58,301 nucleotides of DNA, from contig JAFXCR010000002.1 of the NCBI GenBank assembly GCA_017516465.1, forward strand, positions 1 through 58,301, written 5' to 3'. Below the pieces are notes generated by a model. It ran no database searches, was not told the origin of the DNA, and saw only the letters and a program-made list of their open reading frames with translations. Position 1 is the first letter of the stretch. Each line of letters starts with the position of its first letter. The DNA comes from Ruminococcus sp. (lineage in GTDB: Bacteria > Bacillota > Clostridia > Oscillospirales > Ruminococcaceae). Position numbers and translations under genes: made by a program. Below are positions 1-8,283 of the stretch, piece by piece.

Positions 1-1000
1 CACAACAACAACTACTACTACTACTACATCTGGCGATACAGACACAACAACAACAACAACTACTACTACATCTGGCGATACAGACAAAACAACTACTACT
101 ACAACATCATCTGGTGATATAGACGGCACAACAACTACTACAACATCATCTGGTGATATAGACGGCACAACAACTACTACAACATCATCTGGTGATATAG
201 ACGGCACAACAACTACTACAACAATTTATACAACAACTACTACACCTCCTCACTCAATAACAACAACAACTACTATTGTTACAGATGTTCGTAAGGAAAT
301 AGTTAAGACATACGCAGAAGTAGATTCTGAGTACGGATTCTATTTCAGCTACGAAGAAAGCTTCAATACAGCACAGCTTGGTGAAGCTAAACTTGTAGAA
401 GTTTATGAGATGATCGCTGTTAATGAAAAAGGCGAGGATATTCTCGATGTAGAAGGAAACAAGATCGTTGTGAGTGAAGGTTCAGATGAAACTGATATCA
501 CAGGAAAGGTTGACTTCGGAACAGCTACGCCTGCAAACACATTTGATGTTGAAAATCTTACATTCCGTTATGATGTGCCACTCTCATACAATGGTAAGGC
601 ACTCTTAGATAATGAAGGCAATGCTATTACAGCTGAAGCTTACATCGGTAAGAAGGGTGACGTTACACTCGATAACATTCTTTCACCTTCTGACGCAACA
701 TATATGTTGATCGCTTATACAAAGATCAATGCTACTGTTGGAGCTGTTGATCCTAATTCAGTTCTCTTCACAAGAGAAACAATGACTAAGGATCCTGCAA
801 GTGTACTTGATCATTTTGCTGCATTCCTCGGAGATGTTGACTGCAATATCACCGACAACTGGAAGGCTAAAAAGGCTGAAAGAGCTATCATTGGTACAGA
901 TGCTACATATGTACTGAAGGCTGCTACACTCCTCAGTGGTTCATTCCAGGGTTCAGAAATTGAGCTTTGGAAAGCTGTAATGGGCAGCGAAGAAGCATAA
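1..1000 (+). CDS. cttA: CttA-like cellulose-binding cellulosome protein, C-terminal XDoc part (5' truncated)
   Basis: The reading frame is open from position 2, so the gene starts upstream of the window and the ATG at 410 is internal. The visible part is a Thr-rich linker (to about 285), then an X module and a dockerin. The dockerin halves are split: one Ca-binding-like segment is near YIGKKGDVTLDNILSPSDAT, and the second is LGDVDCN...IIGTDATYVLKAATLLSG with an inserted KKAER stretch. This split layout, ending in LWKAVMG, is what I know of the R. flavefaciens CttA XDoc, which binds the ScaE cohesin and so tethers cellulose-binding modules to the cell. The next gene encodes the matching ScaE-like protein, which supports the call. 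The cellulose-binding modules themselves lie outside the window. Family placement is from memory of CttA, not from a search. Confidence 0.75.
   Translation, partial: TTTTTTTTTSGDTDTTTTTTTTTSGDTDKTTTTTTSSGDIDGTTTTTTSSGDIDGTTTTTTSSGDIDGTTTTTTIYTTTTTPPHSITTTTTIVTDVRKEIVKTYAEVDSEYGFYFSYEESFNTAQLGEAKLVEVYEMIAVNEKGEDILDVEGNKIVVSEGSDETDITGKVDFGTATPANTFDVENLTFRYDVPLSYNGKALLDNEGNAITAEAYIGKKGDVTLDNILSPSDATYMLIAYTKINATVGAVDPNSVLFTRETMTKDPASVLDHFAAFLGDVDCNITDNWKAKKAERAIIGTDATYVLKAATLLSGSFQGSEIELWKAVMGSEEA
2..245 (+). repeat. In-frame Thr-rich linker tandem repeat
   Basis: Short runs of ACA/ACT codons alternate with SGDTD (two units) and SSGDIDG (three near-identical 39-nt units, 13 codons each). This is a coding minisatellite that lengthens or shortens the flexible linker between the binding modules and the XDoc. 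The near-identity of the last three DNA units suggests recent duplication by slippage or recombination. Confidence 0.85.
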
Positions 1001-1013
1001 TTAAAGTTTATAA

Positions 1014-1041
1014 GATCTGCCGCTTTAAACGGCGGCAGATC
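1014..1041 (+). promoter_or_regulatory. Intercistronic hairpin between cttA and scaE
   Basis: A perfect 10-bp inverted repeat (GATCTGCCGC / GCGGCAGATC, 8-nt loop) sits 14 nt after the cttA stop. It is followed by A residues rather than T on the plus strand, so it is not a convincing terminator for cttA. It more likely protects or processes the cttA-scaE mRNA, or sets the amount of scaE message. Confidence 0.55.
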
Positions 1042-1080
1042 AAAAAATATTATAAAATGACTGAAAGGAAATGAAAAACA

Positions 1081-2025
1081 ATGAACAAGAATACACTTAA
1101 GAGAGTATTCTCAGCACTCGCAGTATCTGCAGTAGCTGTTTCTACTACATCTATGTTTGCTTCCGCTGAAACACTCAGCAATCCTTGCGATCTTCAGGAC
1201 AACAAGGAAGCAGCTTATGTTGATTTCTATTCAACAAGCCCTAACACAAAAATTACAGCTGCAGAGGCTGCAAACGCTGAAACAAAGCTTAATATCACAA
1301 TTGACAAGATTGATCTTACTCTCGAGCAGGCAAAGGCTAACCCTGTTCAGACTGTAAACTTCAACCTTGCTGGTGAAGAGTTAAAGATTAGTACATTCGG
1401 TCTCCACCCAATCTGGGATACACGTCTTACAGTTGAAAAGAGTGGCTTAAAGTACGTTAAGAGACAGGATGCTTTCAGTGAATTCAGCTTTGGTGAAGAT
1501 GTTTCCAACCTTGATAAGGGTTACCTCACTGTAACAGGTATGTGCGACATGGAAGCTAACTCAACAGGTTCTATGTTCTCAATCAACTTCAGAATTCCTG
1601 ATAACGCAAAGGCTGGCGATCTTTATCCTATCGGTATCAGATATCAGAACCCTGGTAACACAATGGACCAGTTCACAGGTCTCAAGTATGATAGCGAAGC
1701 TTGTATGCTGATGGAAGCTTATGTATTCACACAGGGTATCACAAACGGCTACATCAAGATTCAGCCTGAGGCAACATCATCATCAACATCATCAACAACT
1801 ACAACAACAACTACAACAACAGGTGCAGCAATAGATACAACAACTACAACAACAGGTAAGAAGACAACAACAACAACTAAGGCTAAGACAACAGCTAAGC
1901 CCAAGGCTACAACAACTAAGAAGCAGGATCCTCCGAAGACAGGTGTTGCTGGCGTAGGTATTGCAACAGCTGGTCTCGCAGTTGCAATCGGAACTGCATT
2001 TGTTCTCAGAAAGAAGGAAGACTAA
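1081..2025 (+). CDS. scaE: ScaE-like cell-wall-anchored cohesin protein
   Basis: 314 residues. In order: a signal peptide (positive MNKNTLKR, hydrophobic stretch, cleavage near FASAE), one cohesin-like beta domain (about 35-225), a Thr-rich linker (about 230-283), and a C-terminal sorting signal made of PPKTG, a hydrophobic segment and RKKED. ScaE of R. flavefaciens is the sortase-attached cohesin that anchors scaffoldin ScaB and CttA through their XDocs; position after a cttA-like gene fits this. The sorting motif reads DPPKTG, with Pro where LPXTG has Leu. The start is the ATG about 11 nt after AAAGGA; an out-of-frame ATG at 1071 is too close to that site. A strong terminator follows, so this is the last gene of its operon. 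Confidence 0.78.
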   Translation: MNKNTLKRVFSALAVSAVAVSTTSMFASAETLSNPCDLQDNKEAAYVDFYSTSPNTKITAAEAANAETKLNITIDKIDLTLEQAKANPVQTVNFNLAGEELKISTFGLHPIWDTRLTVEKSGLKYVKRQDAFSEFSFGEDVSNLDKGYLTVTGMCDMEANSTGSMFSINFRIPDNAKAGDLYPIGIRYQNPGNTMDQFTGLKYDSEACMLMEAYVFTQGITNGYIKIQPEATSSSTSSTTTTTTTTTGAAIDTTTTTTGKKTTTTTKAKTTAKPKATTTKKQDPPKTGVAGVGIATAGLAVAIGTAFVLRKKED

Positions 2026-2056
2026 TTAATTAGTCCTTAATTAACTGTTAAAATAA

Positions 2057-2088
2057 AATCCTCTCCGTAAGGAGAGGATTTTTTTATT
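2057..2088 (+). terminator. Intrinsic terminator of scaE
   Basis: AATCCTCTCC-GTAA-GGAGAGGATT followed by a T run. It lies between convergent scaE and the minus-strand ttcA-like gene, overlaps the latter's 3' end, and could stop transcription from both sides. Confidence 0.9.
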
Positions 2089-2806
2089 TATCAGGACCCC
2101 AGCCGTCAAGGTCAAAACGCTGCATTGCACCGAAAATCCGGTTTTTAATTCCTTCGTAGGTTTTGTCGGCTTCTGCAAGAAAATCTTTAGTCCTCTGTCT
2201 GTTTGTGTGGCCATCAGCCGGACAGACAGATTTGACTATGGGGAGTTCATTTTTAACAGCGGCTCTTTTTATATCTTTTTCTGGAGCATACAGAAGCGGT
2301 CTTATCATGTGGATGTCTTTACGTTCAAGGTAGGACATTGGCGAAAAACATCCGATTCTTCCCTCAGTAAAGAGATTCATGATGAAAGTCTCAACAGCGT
2401 CGTCGTAGTTATGCCCAAGAGCGATTTTATTGCATCCAAGAGCAACAGTTGCGTCATGGAGAGCTCCTCTGCGCATTCTTGCACAAAGACTGCATGGATT
2501 TGTTTCTTTCCGCACGTCAAAAACTATCTCAGCAATCTGCGTTTTTATAACTTTATATTCGATTCCTTTCTCATGGCAGAAATCTGCGATCGGCGAATAA
2601 TCGGCACTTACGCCTTTGAATCCGGGATCAAGCGTAACTCCGGTTATTGTGTAATCTATGTTTATAAACCTCTGTAAGAGATGAAGTCCGTAAAGCATAA
2701 CGAGACTATCTTTGCCACCGGAAACTCCAACACAAATTCGGTCGCCGTCCTTAATAAGATTGTATTCCTGAATTGCTTTTCTCATATAGCCGAGAATCCT
2801 CTGCAT
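2084..2806 (-). CDS. ttcA: TtcA-family tRNA 2-thiocytidine synthetase (PP-loop ATPase)
   Basis: 240 residues. The PP-loop SGGKDS is at about 29-34. The pair C105-x-x-C108 (NPCSLCARM) plus a third Cys in KSVCPADG near 197 match the three Cys that hold the Fe-S cluster in TtcA. TtcA adenylates and thiolates cytidine 32 of certain tRNAs. The protein is shorter than E. coli TtcA, as Gram-positive members often are. The start has a good site (GAGGAGG, about 8 nt upstream). It is a single gene facing scaE. Exact target position is inferred; a related thiolase activity (TtuA-like) is less likely given the CxxC position. Confidence 0.78.
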   Translation of the reverse strand: MQRILGYMRKAIQEYNLIKDGDRICVGVSGGKDSLVMLYGLHLLQRFINIDYTITGVTLDPGFKGVSADYSPIADFCHEKGIEYKVIKTQIAEIVFDVRKETNPCSLCARMRRGALHDATVALGCNKIALGHNYDDAVETFIMNLFTEGRIGCFSPMSYLERKDIHMIRPLLYAPEKDIKRAAVKNELPIVKSVCPADGHTNRQRTKDFLAEADKTYEGIKNRIFGAMQRFDLDGWGPDK

Positions 2807-2932
2807 TAAAAATCCTCCTCAACAAATAATATAGAAAGTATAACATATTTTCAAGAAAATTGCAAATATATCTTGCAAAAATTCAGAAAATATATTATAA
2901 TAATAATATATAACACAATGGAGGATATAAAA

Positions 2933-3946
2933 ATGTCAAAGATCCTTGTTACTGGTGGTACTGGCTTTATAGGCAGCCATACCTGCGTTGAACTTTTAGC
3001 AAATAACTACGAAATTGTTGTTGTAGATAATCTTTCAAATTCAAAGGCAGCAGCAGTTGACAGAATTGAAAAAATCAGCGGGAAAAAGATAGGCTTTTAT
3101 CAGGCTGATATATGTGATTACGATAAAATGACAGAAATATTCAAGGAAAATGATATAAGTGCTGTAATACACTTTGCCGGACTGAAGGCGGTAGGCGAAT
3201 CTGTTCAGAAGCCTCTTGAATACTATACGAATAATATTTATGGAACACTTGTGCTTCTTCGTGTTATGCGTGAGAATGGCTGTAAAAGAATAGTATTTTC
3301 TTCGTCTGCTACGGTTTATGGCATGAATAACGAAGCACCTTATACAGAGGATATGCCGACATCTGCGACGAACCCATACGGCTATACAAAGGTTATGATC
3401 GAGCAGATTCTCAGGGATTGCTGTGTTTCTGACAAGGAAATGAGCGTTGTTGCGTTGAGATATTTCAATCCCATCGGTGCCCACAAAAGCGGACTTATCG
3501 GCGAGGATCCCAATGGAATTCCGAACAATCTTGTGCCGTACATTGCACAGGTGGCAGCTGGAAAACTCCAGCAACTTAGTGTTTTCGGTGATGACTACGA
3601 TACTCCTGACGGTACTGGCGTGAGAGATTACATCCACGTTGTAGATCTTGCGGCTGGTCATGTATGTGCTATTGAATACGCAGAAAAAAATACAGGATTT
3701 GAGGCTGTAAATCTCGGAACAGGAAATGGCTCCAGTGTACTTGAGGTTGTTTCTGCATACGAAAAAGCGTGTGGAAGTCCGATAAACAAGCGTATTGCTC
3801 CGAGACGATCTGGCGACATTGCAACCTGCTTTGCCGACGCTTCAAAGGCAAAGAATCTTTTCGGCTGGGAAGCAAAGTCGGATATAAACGAGATGTGTGC
3901 CGATAGCTGGAACTTCACAAAGCTTAATCCTAACGGAATTGAGTAA
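2933..3946 (+). CDS. galE: UDP-glucose 4-epimerase
   Basis: 337 residues from the ATG at 2933. This start is preferred over the longer upstream frame because GGAGGA lies 7 nt before it and the protein then begins MSKILVTGGTGFIG, the normal GalE N-terminus. The Rossmann motif GxxGxxG is at residues 8-14. The active-site YxxxK is in NPYGYTKVMIEQ, and SSSATVYG supplies the catalytic Ser/Thr region. GalE interconverts UDP-glucose and UDP-galactose in the Leloir pathway and for wall or exopolysaccharide sugars. Length is normal for the family. An unrelated small membrane-protein gene follows after 45 nt. Confidence 0.95.
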   Translation: MSKILVTGGTGFIGSHTCVELLANNYEIVVVDNLSNSKAAAVDRIEKISGKKIGFYQADICDYDKMTEIFKENDISAVIHFAGLKAVGESVQKPLEYYTNNIYGTLVLLRVMRENGCKRIVFSSSATVYGMNNEAPYTEDMPTSATNPYGYTKVMIEQILRDCCVSDKEMSVVALRYFNPIGAHKSGLIGEDPNGIPNNLVPYIAQVAAGKLQQLSVFGDDYDTPDGTGVRDYIHVVDLAAGHVCAIEYAEKNTGFEAVNLGTGNGSSVLEVVSAYEKACGSPINKRIAPRRSGDIATCFADASKAKNLFGWEAKSDINEMCADSWNFTKLNPNGIE

Positions 3947-3991
3947 TCAGTACATATTTAAATAAATATTCAAACAGAAAGGACTGTTAAA

Positions 3992-4462
3992 ATGTCAGAA
4001 CAGCTTAAAAATCTGTTGATTCTTCTTGCCGGAATAATTGTAATTCTACTTGTGGTAATCCTGCTTTTCAGCGGTAAAAGTACATTCCGTAGATTTCTCT
4101 CTGTTTTTCTTGATGGTCAGAGCAGCGGCGGATATGATGCAGGCCGTCGTCAGACCACAGTCAGAACTGCCTCTGAAAACAGAGATAATAATCAGAAAAA
4201 GTCGTCCGGACCTGTTGTTGAAATGGCAACGCTCATCAGAAAATGTGATGACCGACTTCGTATCATCGAAAGCACCGGCAAGGTTGAAATCAAGGATGCA
4301 CGCTATGAGCTTATTTTCGTTACCCGAAAGGGCAGAAACGTTGTTATAGAGTGCTCGCCTGAAGCTTATGAGAAGGTTCCGTTCAACCAGCAGGGATCCC
4401 TCACATACAAGAAAAATACACTTGTAAAGTTCAAATATTACGAGGATACGGTTTATAATTAA
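3992..4462 (+). CDS. Small single-pass membrane protein, unknown function
   Basis: 156 residues. One strong transmembrane helix lies near the N-terminus (about 8-28, LLILLAGIIVILLVVILLF). A polar, Gly/Ser/Arg-rich region follows (about 40-70), then a compact C-terminal domain (about 75-156) rich in beta-type sequence. I do not recognise the family. It has a good ribosome site (AGAAAGGA) and ends one base before the ung start, so the two are co-transcribed and possibly translationally coupled. No catalytic motif is visible. Confidence 0.75.
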   Translation: MSEQLKNLLILLAGIIVILLVVILLFSGKSTFRRFLSVFLDGQSSGGYDAGRRQTTVRTASENRDNNQKKSSGPVVEMATLIRKCDDRLRIIESTGKVEIKDARYELIFVTRKGRNVVIECSPEAYEKVPFNQQGSLTYKKNTLVKFKYYEDTVYN

Positions 4463-4463
4463 A

Positions 4464-5135
4464 ATGGTGAATTTCAATAACGACTGGGATGAGCTTCTCA
4501 GGGATGAGTTTACAAAGGAATACTACCTTTCACTTCGGCAAAAGCTTATAAATGAGTACCGCACACAGAGGATTTATCCGGGAATGTATGATATCTTCAA
4601 TGCGATGAAGTATACACCATATAATAATGTGAAGTGCGTGATAATTGGACAGGATCCCTATCATGGCGAGGGACAGGCACACGGGCTTAGTTTTTCCGTC
4701 TGTCGTGGAATTGCACCGCCGCCGTCTCTTGTGAATATATTTAAGGAAATACGGGATGATCTCGGAATAAATAATCTCGGAAAGCATGGAGAACTCGTAA
4801 AATGGGCTGAGGAAGGCGTATTGCTTCTGAATTCCGTATTGACCGTCCGTGCGAATCAGGCAAGAAGTCACAGGGGACTGGGCTGGGAGGAATTCACAAC
4901 AGACGTGATAAAGCTTCTAAATAAGCGAGAAAAACCGATGGTTTTCATGCTCTGGGGAAGTGATGCGAAAGCAAAGCAGCAATTTATAACAAATCCTACA
5001 CATCTGGTGCTAAAGGCGGCACATCCGAGTCCGCTTTCAGCGTATAACGGATTTTTCGGGTGCAGACATTTTTCACAGGCAAATGAATTTCTTCGTTCAA
5101 ATGGTATGACGGAGATCGACTGGTCGATTGACTGA
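4464..5135 (+). CDS. ung: Uracil-DNA glycosylase, family 1
   Basis: 223 residues, the normal UNG length. The water-activating Asp is in GQDPYHGEG (D64), and the second active-site motif is HPSPLSAYNGFFGC near 187-200. It removes uracil from DNA as the first step of base excision repair. The ATG lies one base after the stop of the small membrane protein gene, and metF begins 11 nt after its end, so it sits in the middle of an operon. Confidence 0.96.
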   Translation: MVNFNNDWDELLRDEFTKEYYLSLRQKLINEYRTQRIYPGMYDIFNAMKYTPYNNVKCVIIGQDPYHGEGQAHGLSFSVCRGIAPPPSLVNIFKEIRDDLGINNLGKHGELVKWAEEGVLLLNSVLTVRANQARSHRGLGWEEFTTDVIKLLNKREKPMVFMLWGSDAKAKQQFITNPTHLVLKAAHPSPLSAYNGFFGCRHFSQANEFLRSNGMTEIDWSID

Positions 5136-5146
5136 AATGAGGGAAT

Positions 5147-6007
5147 ATGCGTATTAAAGAGCTTTTTAAGGAGAAAACAGTCTTTTCATTCGAGATTTTT
5201 CCGCCTAAAAAAACAAGCGGTGTTGATGTTATCTACAAGACTCTTGACGAAATGAAGGGACTTGAACCTGATTTTATAAGTGTAACTTTTAGTGCCGGAG
5301 GAAGCGGAAACGGCGGCTTTGCGTGTGATATTGCGTCCAGAATCAAGGAAATGGGAATTACTCCGGTAATTCACCTTCCTTGTATCAACAACACTAAGGA
5401 AGAAATTTCAGCAACACTTGATGAGATCAAGGAGAGGGGAATCGAAAATATCCTCGCACTCAGGGGCGATATTAATCCGGATATACCGCCGAAAACTGAC
5501 TTTCTTCACGCAAGTGATCTCATCACATTTATAAAGTCAAAGGGCGATTTTGATATCGCCGGAGCCTGCTATCCAGAGGGACATCCCGATTCTGACAGCC
5601 TTGTGGATGATATCATCAATCTCCGCAAAAAGGTCGAAGCGGGTGCAGATCACCTTATAACACAGCTTTTCTTTGATAACGATCACTTTTACTCCTTCCG
5701 TGAAAAAGCAGCTATCGCTGGTATAAATGTTCCGCTTGAAGCCGGAATTATGCCGGTCGTAAATAAGAATCAGATTGAGCGTATGGTTACAACCTGTGGT
5801 GCAAGTCTGCCGAATAAATTTGTAAGGATCATGCAAAAATACGAGCATAATCCCGAGGCACTTCGTGACGCCGGAATCGCTTACGCTGTAAATCAGATTG
5901 TAGATCTCGTGGCAAATGGTGTTGACGGAATTCATCTTTATACAATGAATAATGCTTACGTTGCACGGAAGATAAGCGAAGCAGTTCTTGGAATTATACG
6001 TTCATGA
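5147..6007 (+). CDS. metF: 5,10-methylenetetrahydrofolate reductase
   Basis: 286 residues. A TIM-barrel MetF: FSFEIFPPKK at the start, NILALRGD and GACYPEGHPDS in the middle, and ITQLFFDND for flavin and folate contacts. It reduces methylene-THF to methyl-THF, the methyl donor for methionine synthase. Its last four bases overlap the next gene (ATGA), which encodes a B12 methionine-synthase reactivation protein. The pair therefore works on the methyl-THF to methionine step. The methionine synthase gene itself is not in the window. Confidence 0.95.
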   Translation: MRIKELFKEKTVFSFEIFPPKKTSGVDVIYKTLDEMKGLEPDFISVTFSAGGSGNGGFACDIASRIKEMGITPVIHLPCINNTKEEISATLDEIKERGIENILALRGDINPDIPPKTDFLHASDLITFIKSKGDFDIAGACYPEGHPDSDSLVDDIINLRKKVEAGADHLITQLFFDNDHFYSFREKAAIAGINVPLEAGIMPVVNKNQIERMVTTCGASLPNKFVRIMQKYEHNPEALRDAGIAYAVNQIVDLVANGVDGIHLYTMNNAYVARKISEAVLGIIRS

Positions 6008-6669
6008 TTGTTCTGGAGCCTGTTTCTGTCGGCGAAGCAGCACGCTATATGGGAGTAAAGGGAGATCCGGACGGGAATATCCGGAGGCTCATAGAAGAAA
6101 CTGACGTTACAGTACGAATGACGGTTGTTCCTAAGTATGTCTATCGTGTCAGCGGCGTGGAGATTCTCAGTGAAGGAGTAAGACTTCCAGACTGCGGAAT
6201 TTTTCTGCCAGGAGATGATATAAAAAAGCACCTTGAAAGGTGCGGAAAAGCAGTTGTCTTTGCGGCAACTCTTTCAGCTGAGGCTGACAAGCTTATACGA
6301 AAAGCAGAGGTTTCTGATATGGCAGAAGCCCTTGCAATGGACTGCGTTTGCAGTTCGCTGATCGAACAGTTCTGCGATAAGGCAGAAGAAGAAATTTTTC
6401 GGGAAGTAAAAGCCTCATACAGAACATGGCGGTTTAGTCCCGGATACGGTGATTTACCGATATCGGTACAGGAGGAGTTGGTAAAAGCTCTGAATGCTCA
6501 ACGAAGAATAGGCCTTACGGTAACACCGGAAAATATAATGATTCCGTCAAAGTCGGTAACGGCAGTGATTGGAATTTCAGAAGTACCTGTCCATGAAAGG
6601 GCAGGGAAGTGTGAGTTTTGTAATATGAGGGGGATGTGTGCATTTTCGGCACAATGTAAAGAGGAATGA
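6004..6669 (+). CDS. B12-dependent methionine synthase activation-domain protein
   Basis: 221 residues. It resembles the stand-alone MetH activation domain seen in Firmicutes, which binds S-adenosylmethionine and helps return oxidised cob(II)alamin to the methyl form. Supporting stretches are RTWRFSPGYGDLPISVQ (the conserved R-x-SPGYGD region) and IMIPSKSVTAVIGIS. The C-terminus carries a small Cys cluster (CEFCNMRGMC...C) that might hold an Fe-S centre or reductant contact; this is inference. It overlaps metF by 4 nt and is translationally coupled to it. A separate activation protein implies a MetH lacking that domain elsewhere in the genome. Confidence 0.85.
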   Translation: MIVLEPVSVGEAARYMGVKGDPDGNIRRLIEETDVTVRMTVVPKYVYRVSGVEILSEGVRLPDCGIFLPGDDIKKHLERCGKAVVFAATLSAEADKLIRKAEVSDMAEALAMDCVCSSLIEQFCDKAEEEIFREVKASYRTWRFSPGYGDLPISVQEELVKALNAQRRIGLTVTPENIMIPSKSVTAVIGISEVPVHERAGKCEFCNMRGMCAFSAQCKEE

Positions 6670-6758
6670 ATTATTACAGAACTGGCATATAAAATTTAAA
6701 GCGGTATAGCCCTAAAAATTCCCCTCCTCTCAAAATGTGAAGAAAGAGGTATGGTAGA

Positions 6759-8180
6759 ATGAAAAAAATCAAGATTTTTCTTGCCGCACTGCTTATGTCG
6801 TCAATGACATTTACAGCAACAGGATGCGGAAAATCCGACAAAAGTTCTGGAGACGGAACAAAGGAAAACGAAAAACAGGATTTTACAATGCCGGCTGAAA
6901 GAGAAGAAAAACTCCTTCAGGCATTGGAAAATGAAAAGGATATTGTACTTGATGGAGAACTTGAAAACAAGACAATAAAGTGGATGTCAGACTGGGACAT
7001 AAATCCAAGAGAGAGCGATCCTATCCCACATTCCGACCTGTATTACTTTCAGGAGATATATGGCGGTAACATCGAATATCATCACGTTGACTATGAACAG
7101 AGATATGACAAGCTTGCTGAGGCTATAAGCAGTGGTGAGGGCATAGACTTCTTTTATGCCGGAAATGGCGATGCTATTCCAAAGGGAGCAATCCGTGAAT
7201 TATTTATGCCTGTTGACGATTACATCGACTATGAATCTCCGCTTTGGAAGGATGTCAAGGATGTAAACGACAGTCTTATGTGGAATGATAAACATTATAC
7301 TGCGATTGTCCAGACTTCTGCGGACGCTATTGCTGTACTCTATAACAGAAAAACAATTCAGGAAGCAGGTCTTGATGATCCGGCTGTTCTTTATGAGAAC
7401 GGAGAGTGGACATGGGATACCTTTCAGGAGCTTCTTGAAAAGTTCGTGGATACGTCAGATCAGCGTTTTGGAATTGACGGATGGTGGTTTGAATTCGGTC
7501 TTATCAATACTATCGGAGTACCGCCCATCAGCATTGAGAATGGCGAGCTTGTAAATAATCTGGGAAATCCCGATATGGAACGTGTTCAGAACTGGATATA
7601 TGAGATGTATCAGAAGGATCTTATAGCTATCGGTGTCGGTGATTACGGTTGGGAAGCAAAGCCGAACTACATCGGTGAGGGTAAGCTTCTGTTTTATCCT
7701 GTTGGTCTTTATGAACTCTATACAACTCCTGAAATCTGGAAGGAAAAGTATGGAGAAGATGTTTTCTTCGTGCCTATGCCCAAGGATCCCGAAGCTGACG
7801 AATATTATCTTCCTGCAAAAATGGAGGCTTATTGTATCGTCAACGGAGCGTCAAATCCGGAAGGTGTGGCAAAATATCTCGATTGCAAGCGTTATATCCT
7901 GCTTAATGAAGAAGCAAGAGCCGTTGCTGATACAGCAATGTTTGTGGATTCCTACGGCTGGACTCAGGAAATGTTGGACATGAAGGAAAGCATGGAAAAG
8001 CTTGCTGAAAAGAATCCTGTAATAGATATTTCAATGGGAGTTTCTGCCGATTGCGGAGAAGTAATCGACAGCGATCTGAGAAAAACAGCAAGAGGAACAC
8101 CGTGGAATGAAACGTATGACTCTACAAATCCTGTTATACAGAAGTATATAGATAAGGTGAACAGCGGCGAAATAGATTAA
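6759..8180 (+). CDS. Extracellular solute-binding lipoprotein (ABC transporter type)
   Basis: 473 residues. A lipoprotein signal with lipobox TATGC puts lipidated Cys at residue 23. A charged, disordered linker follows to about 60, then a two-lobe binding domain of the family-1 sugar-binding kind (for example FYAGNGDAIPKGAI, VLYNRKTIQEAGLDDP and NGEWTWDTFQELLEKF). Such proteins deliver oligosaccharides or other solutes to a membrane permease, but no permease or ATPase gene is adjacent, so the substrate is unknown. The ribosome site AAAGAGG lies upstream; a C/T-rich CCCCTCCTCT run just before it could pair with this site. Confidence 0.88.
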   Translation: MKKIKIFLAALLMSSMTFTATGCGKSDKSSGDGTKENEKQDFTMPAEREEKLLQALENEKDIVLDGELENKTIKWMSDWDINPRESDPIPHSDLYYFQEIYGGNIEYHHVDYEQRYDKLAEAISSGEGIDFFYAGNGDAIPKGAIRELFMPVDDYIDYESPLWKDVKDVNDSLMWNDKHYTAIVQTSADAIAVLYNRKTIQEAGLDDPAVLYENGEWTWDTFQELLEKFVDTSDQRFGIDGWWFEFGLINTIGVPPISIENGELVNNLGNPDMERVQNWIYEMYQKDLIAIGVGDYGWEAKPNYIGEGKLLFYPVGLYELYTTPEIWKEKYGEDVFFVPMPKDPEADEYYLPAKMEAYCIVNGASNPEGVAKYLDCKRYILLNEEARAVADTAMFVDSYGWTQEMLDMKESMEKLAEKNPVIDISMGVSADCGEVIDSDLRKTARGTPWNETYDSTNPVIQKYIDKVNSGEID

Positions 8181-8222
8181 TTGTGCAGTATTCTGAAAAT
8201 TGTAAATAAACTATTAAAAACA

Positions 8223-8251
8223 TTGAAAAAGTAAAAAAAATATGATACAAT
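8223..8251 (+). promoter_or_regulatory. Sigma-A-type promoter of the epimerase gene
   Basis: TTGAAA, 17 nt, TACAAT, about 33 nt before the start of the NAD-dependent epimerase gene. It gives that gene its own transcript, separate from the binding-protein gene upstream. Confidence 0.7.
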
Positions 8252-8283
8252 GATGTAGTTGAGTAAGGAAGGAGGCTGTGATA

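Noticed and set aside
1-245. CRISPR array
   Set aside because: The repeats are in frame, encode Thr-rich linker units and have no unique spacers.
410-1000. ATG at 410 as the start of a 196-residue gene
   Set aside because: The frame is open upstream through the Thr linker to the window edge, and the ATG lies within the X module with no ribosome site.
6715-6755. RNA switch hiding the ribosome site of the solute-binding-protein gene
   Set aside because: CCTCT could pair with AGAGG, but the match is only about 5 bp and no conserved aptamer is seen.
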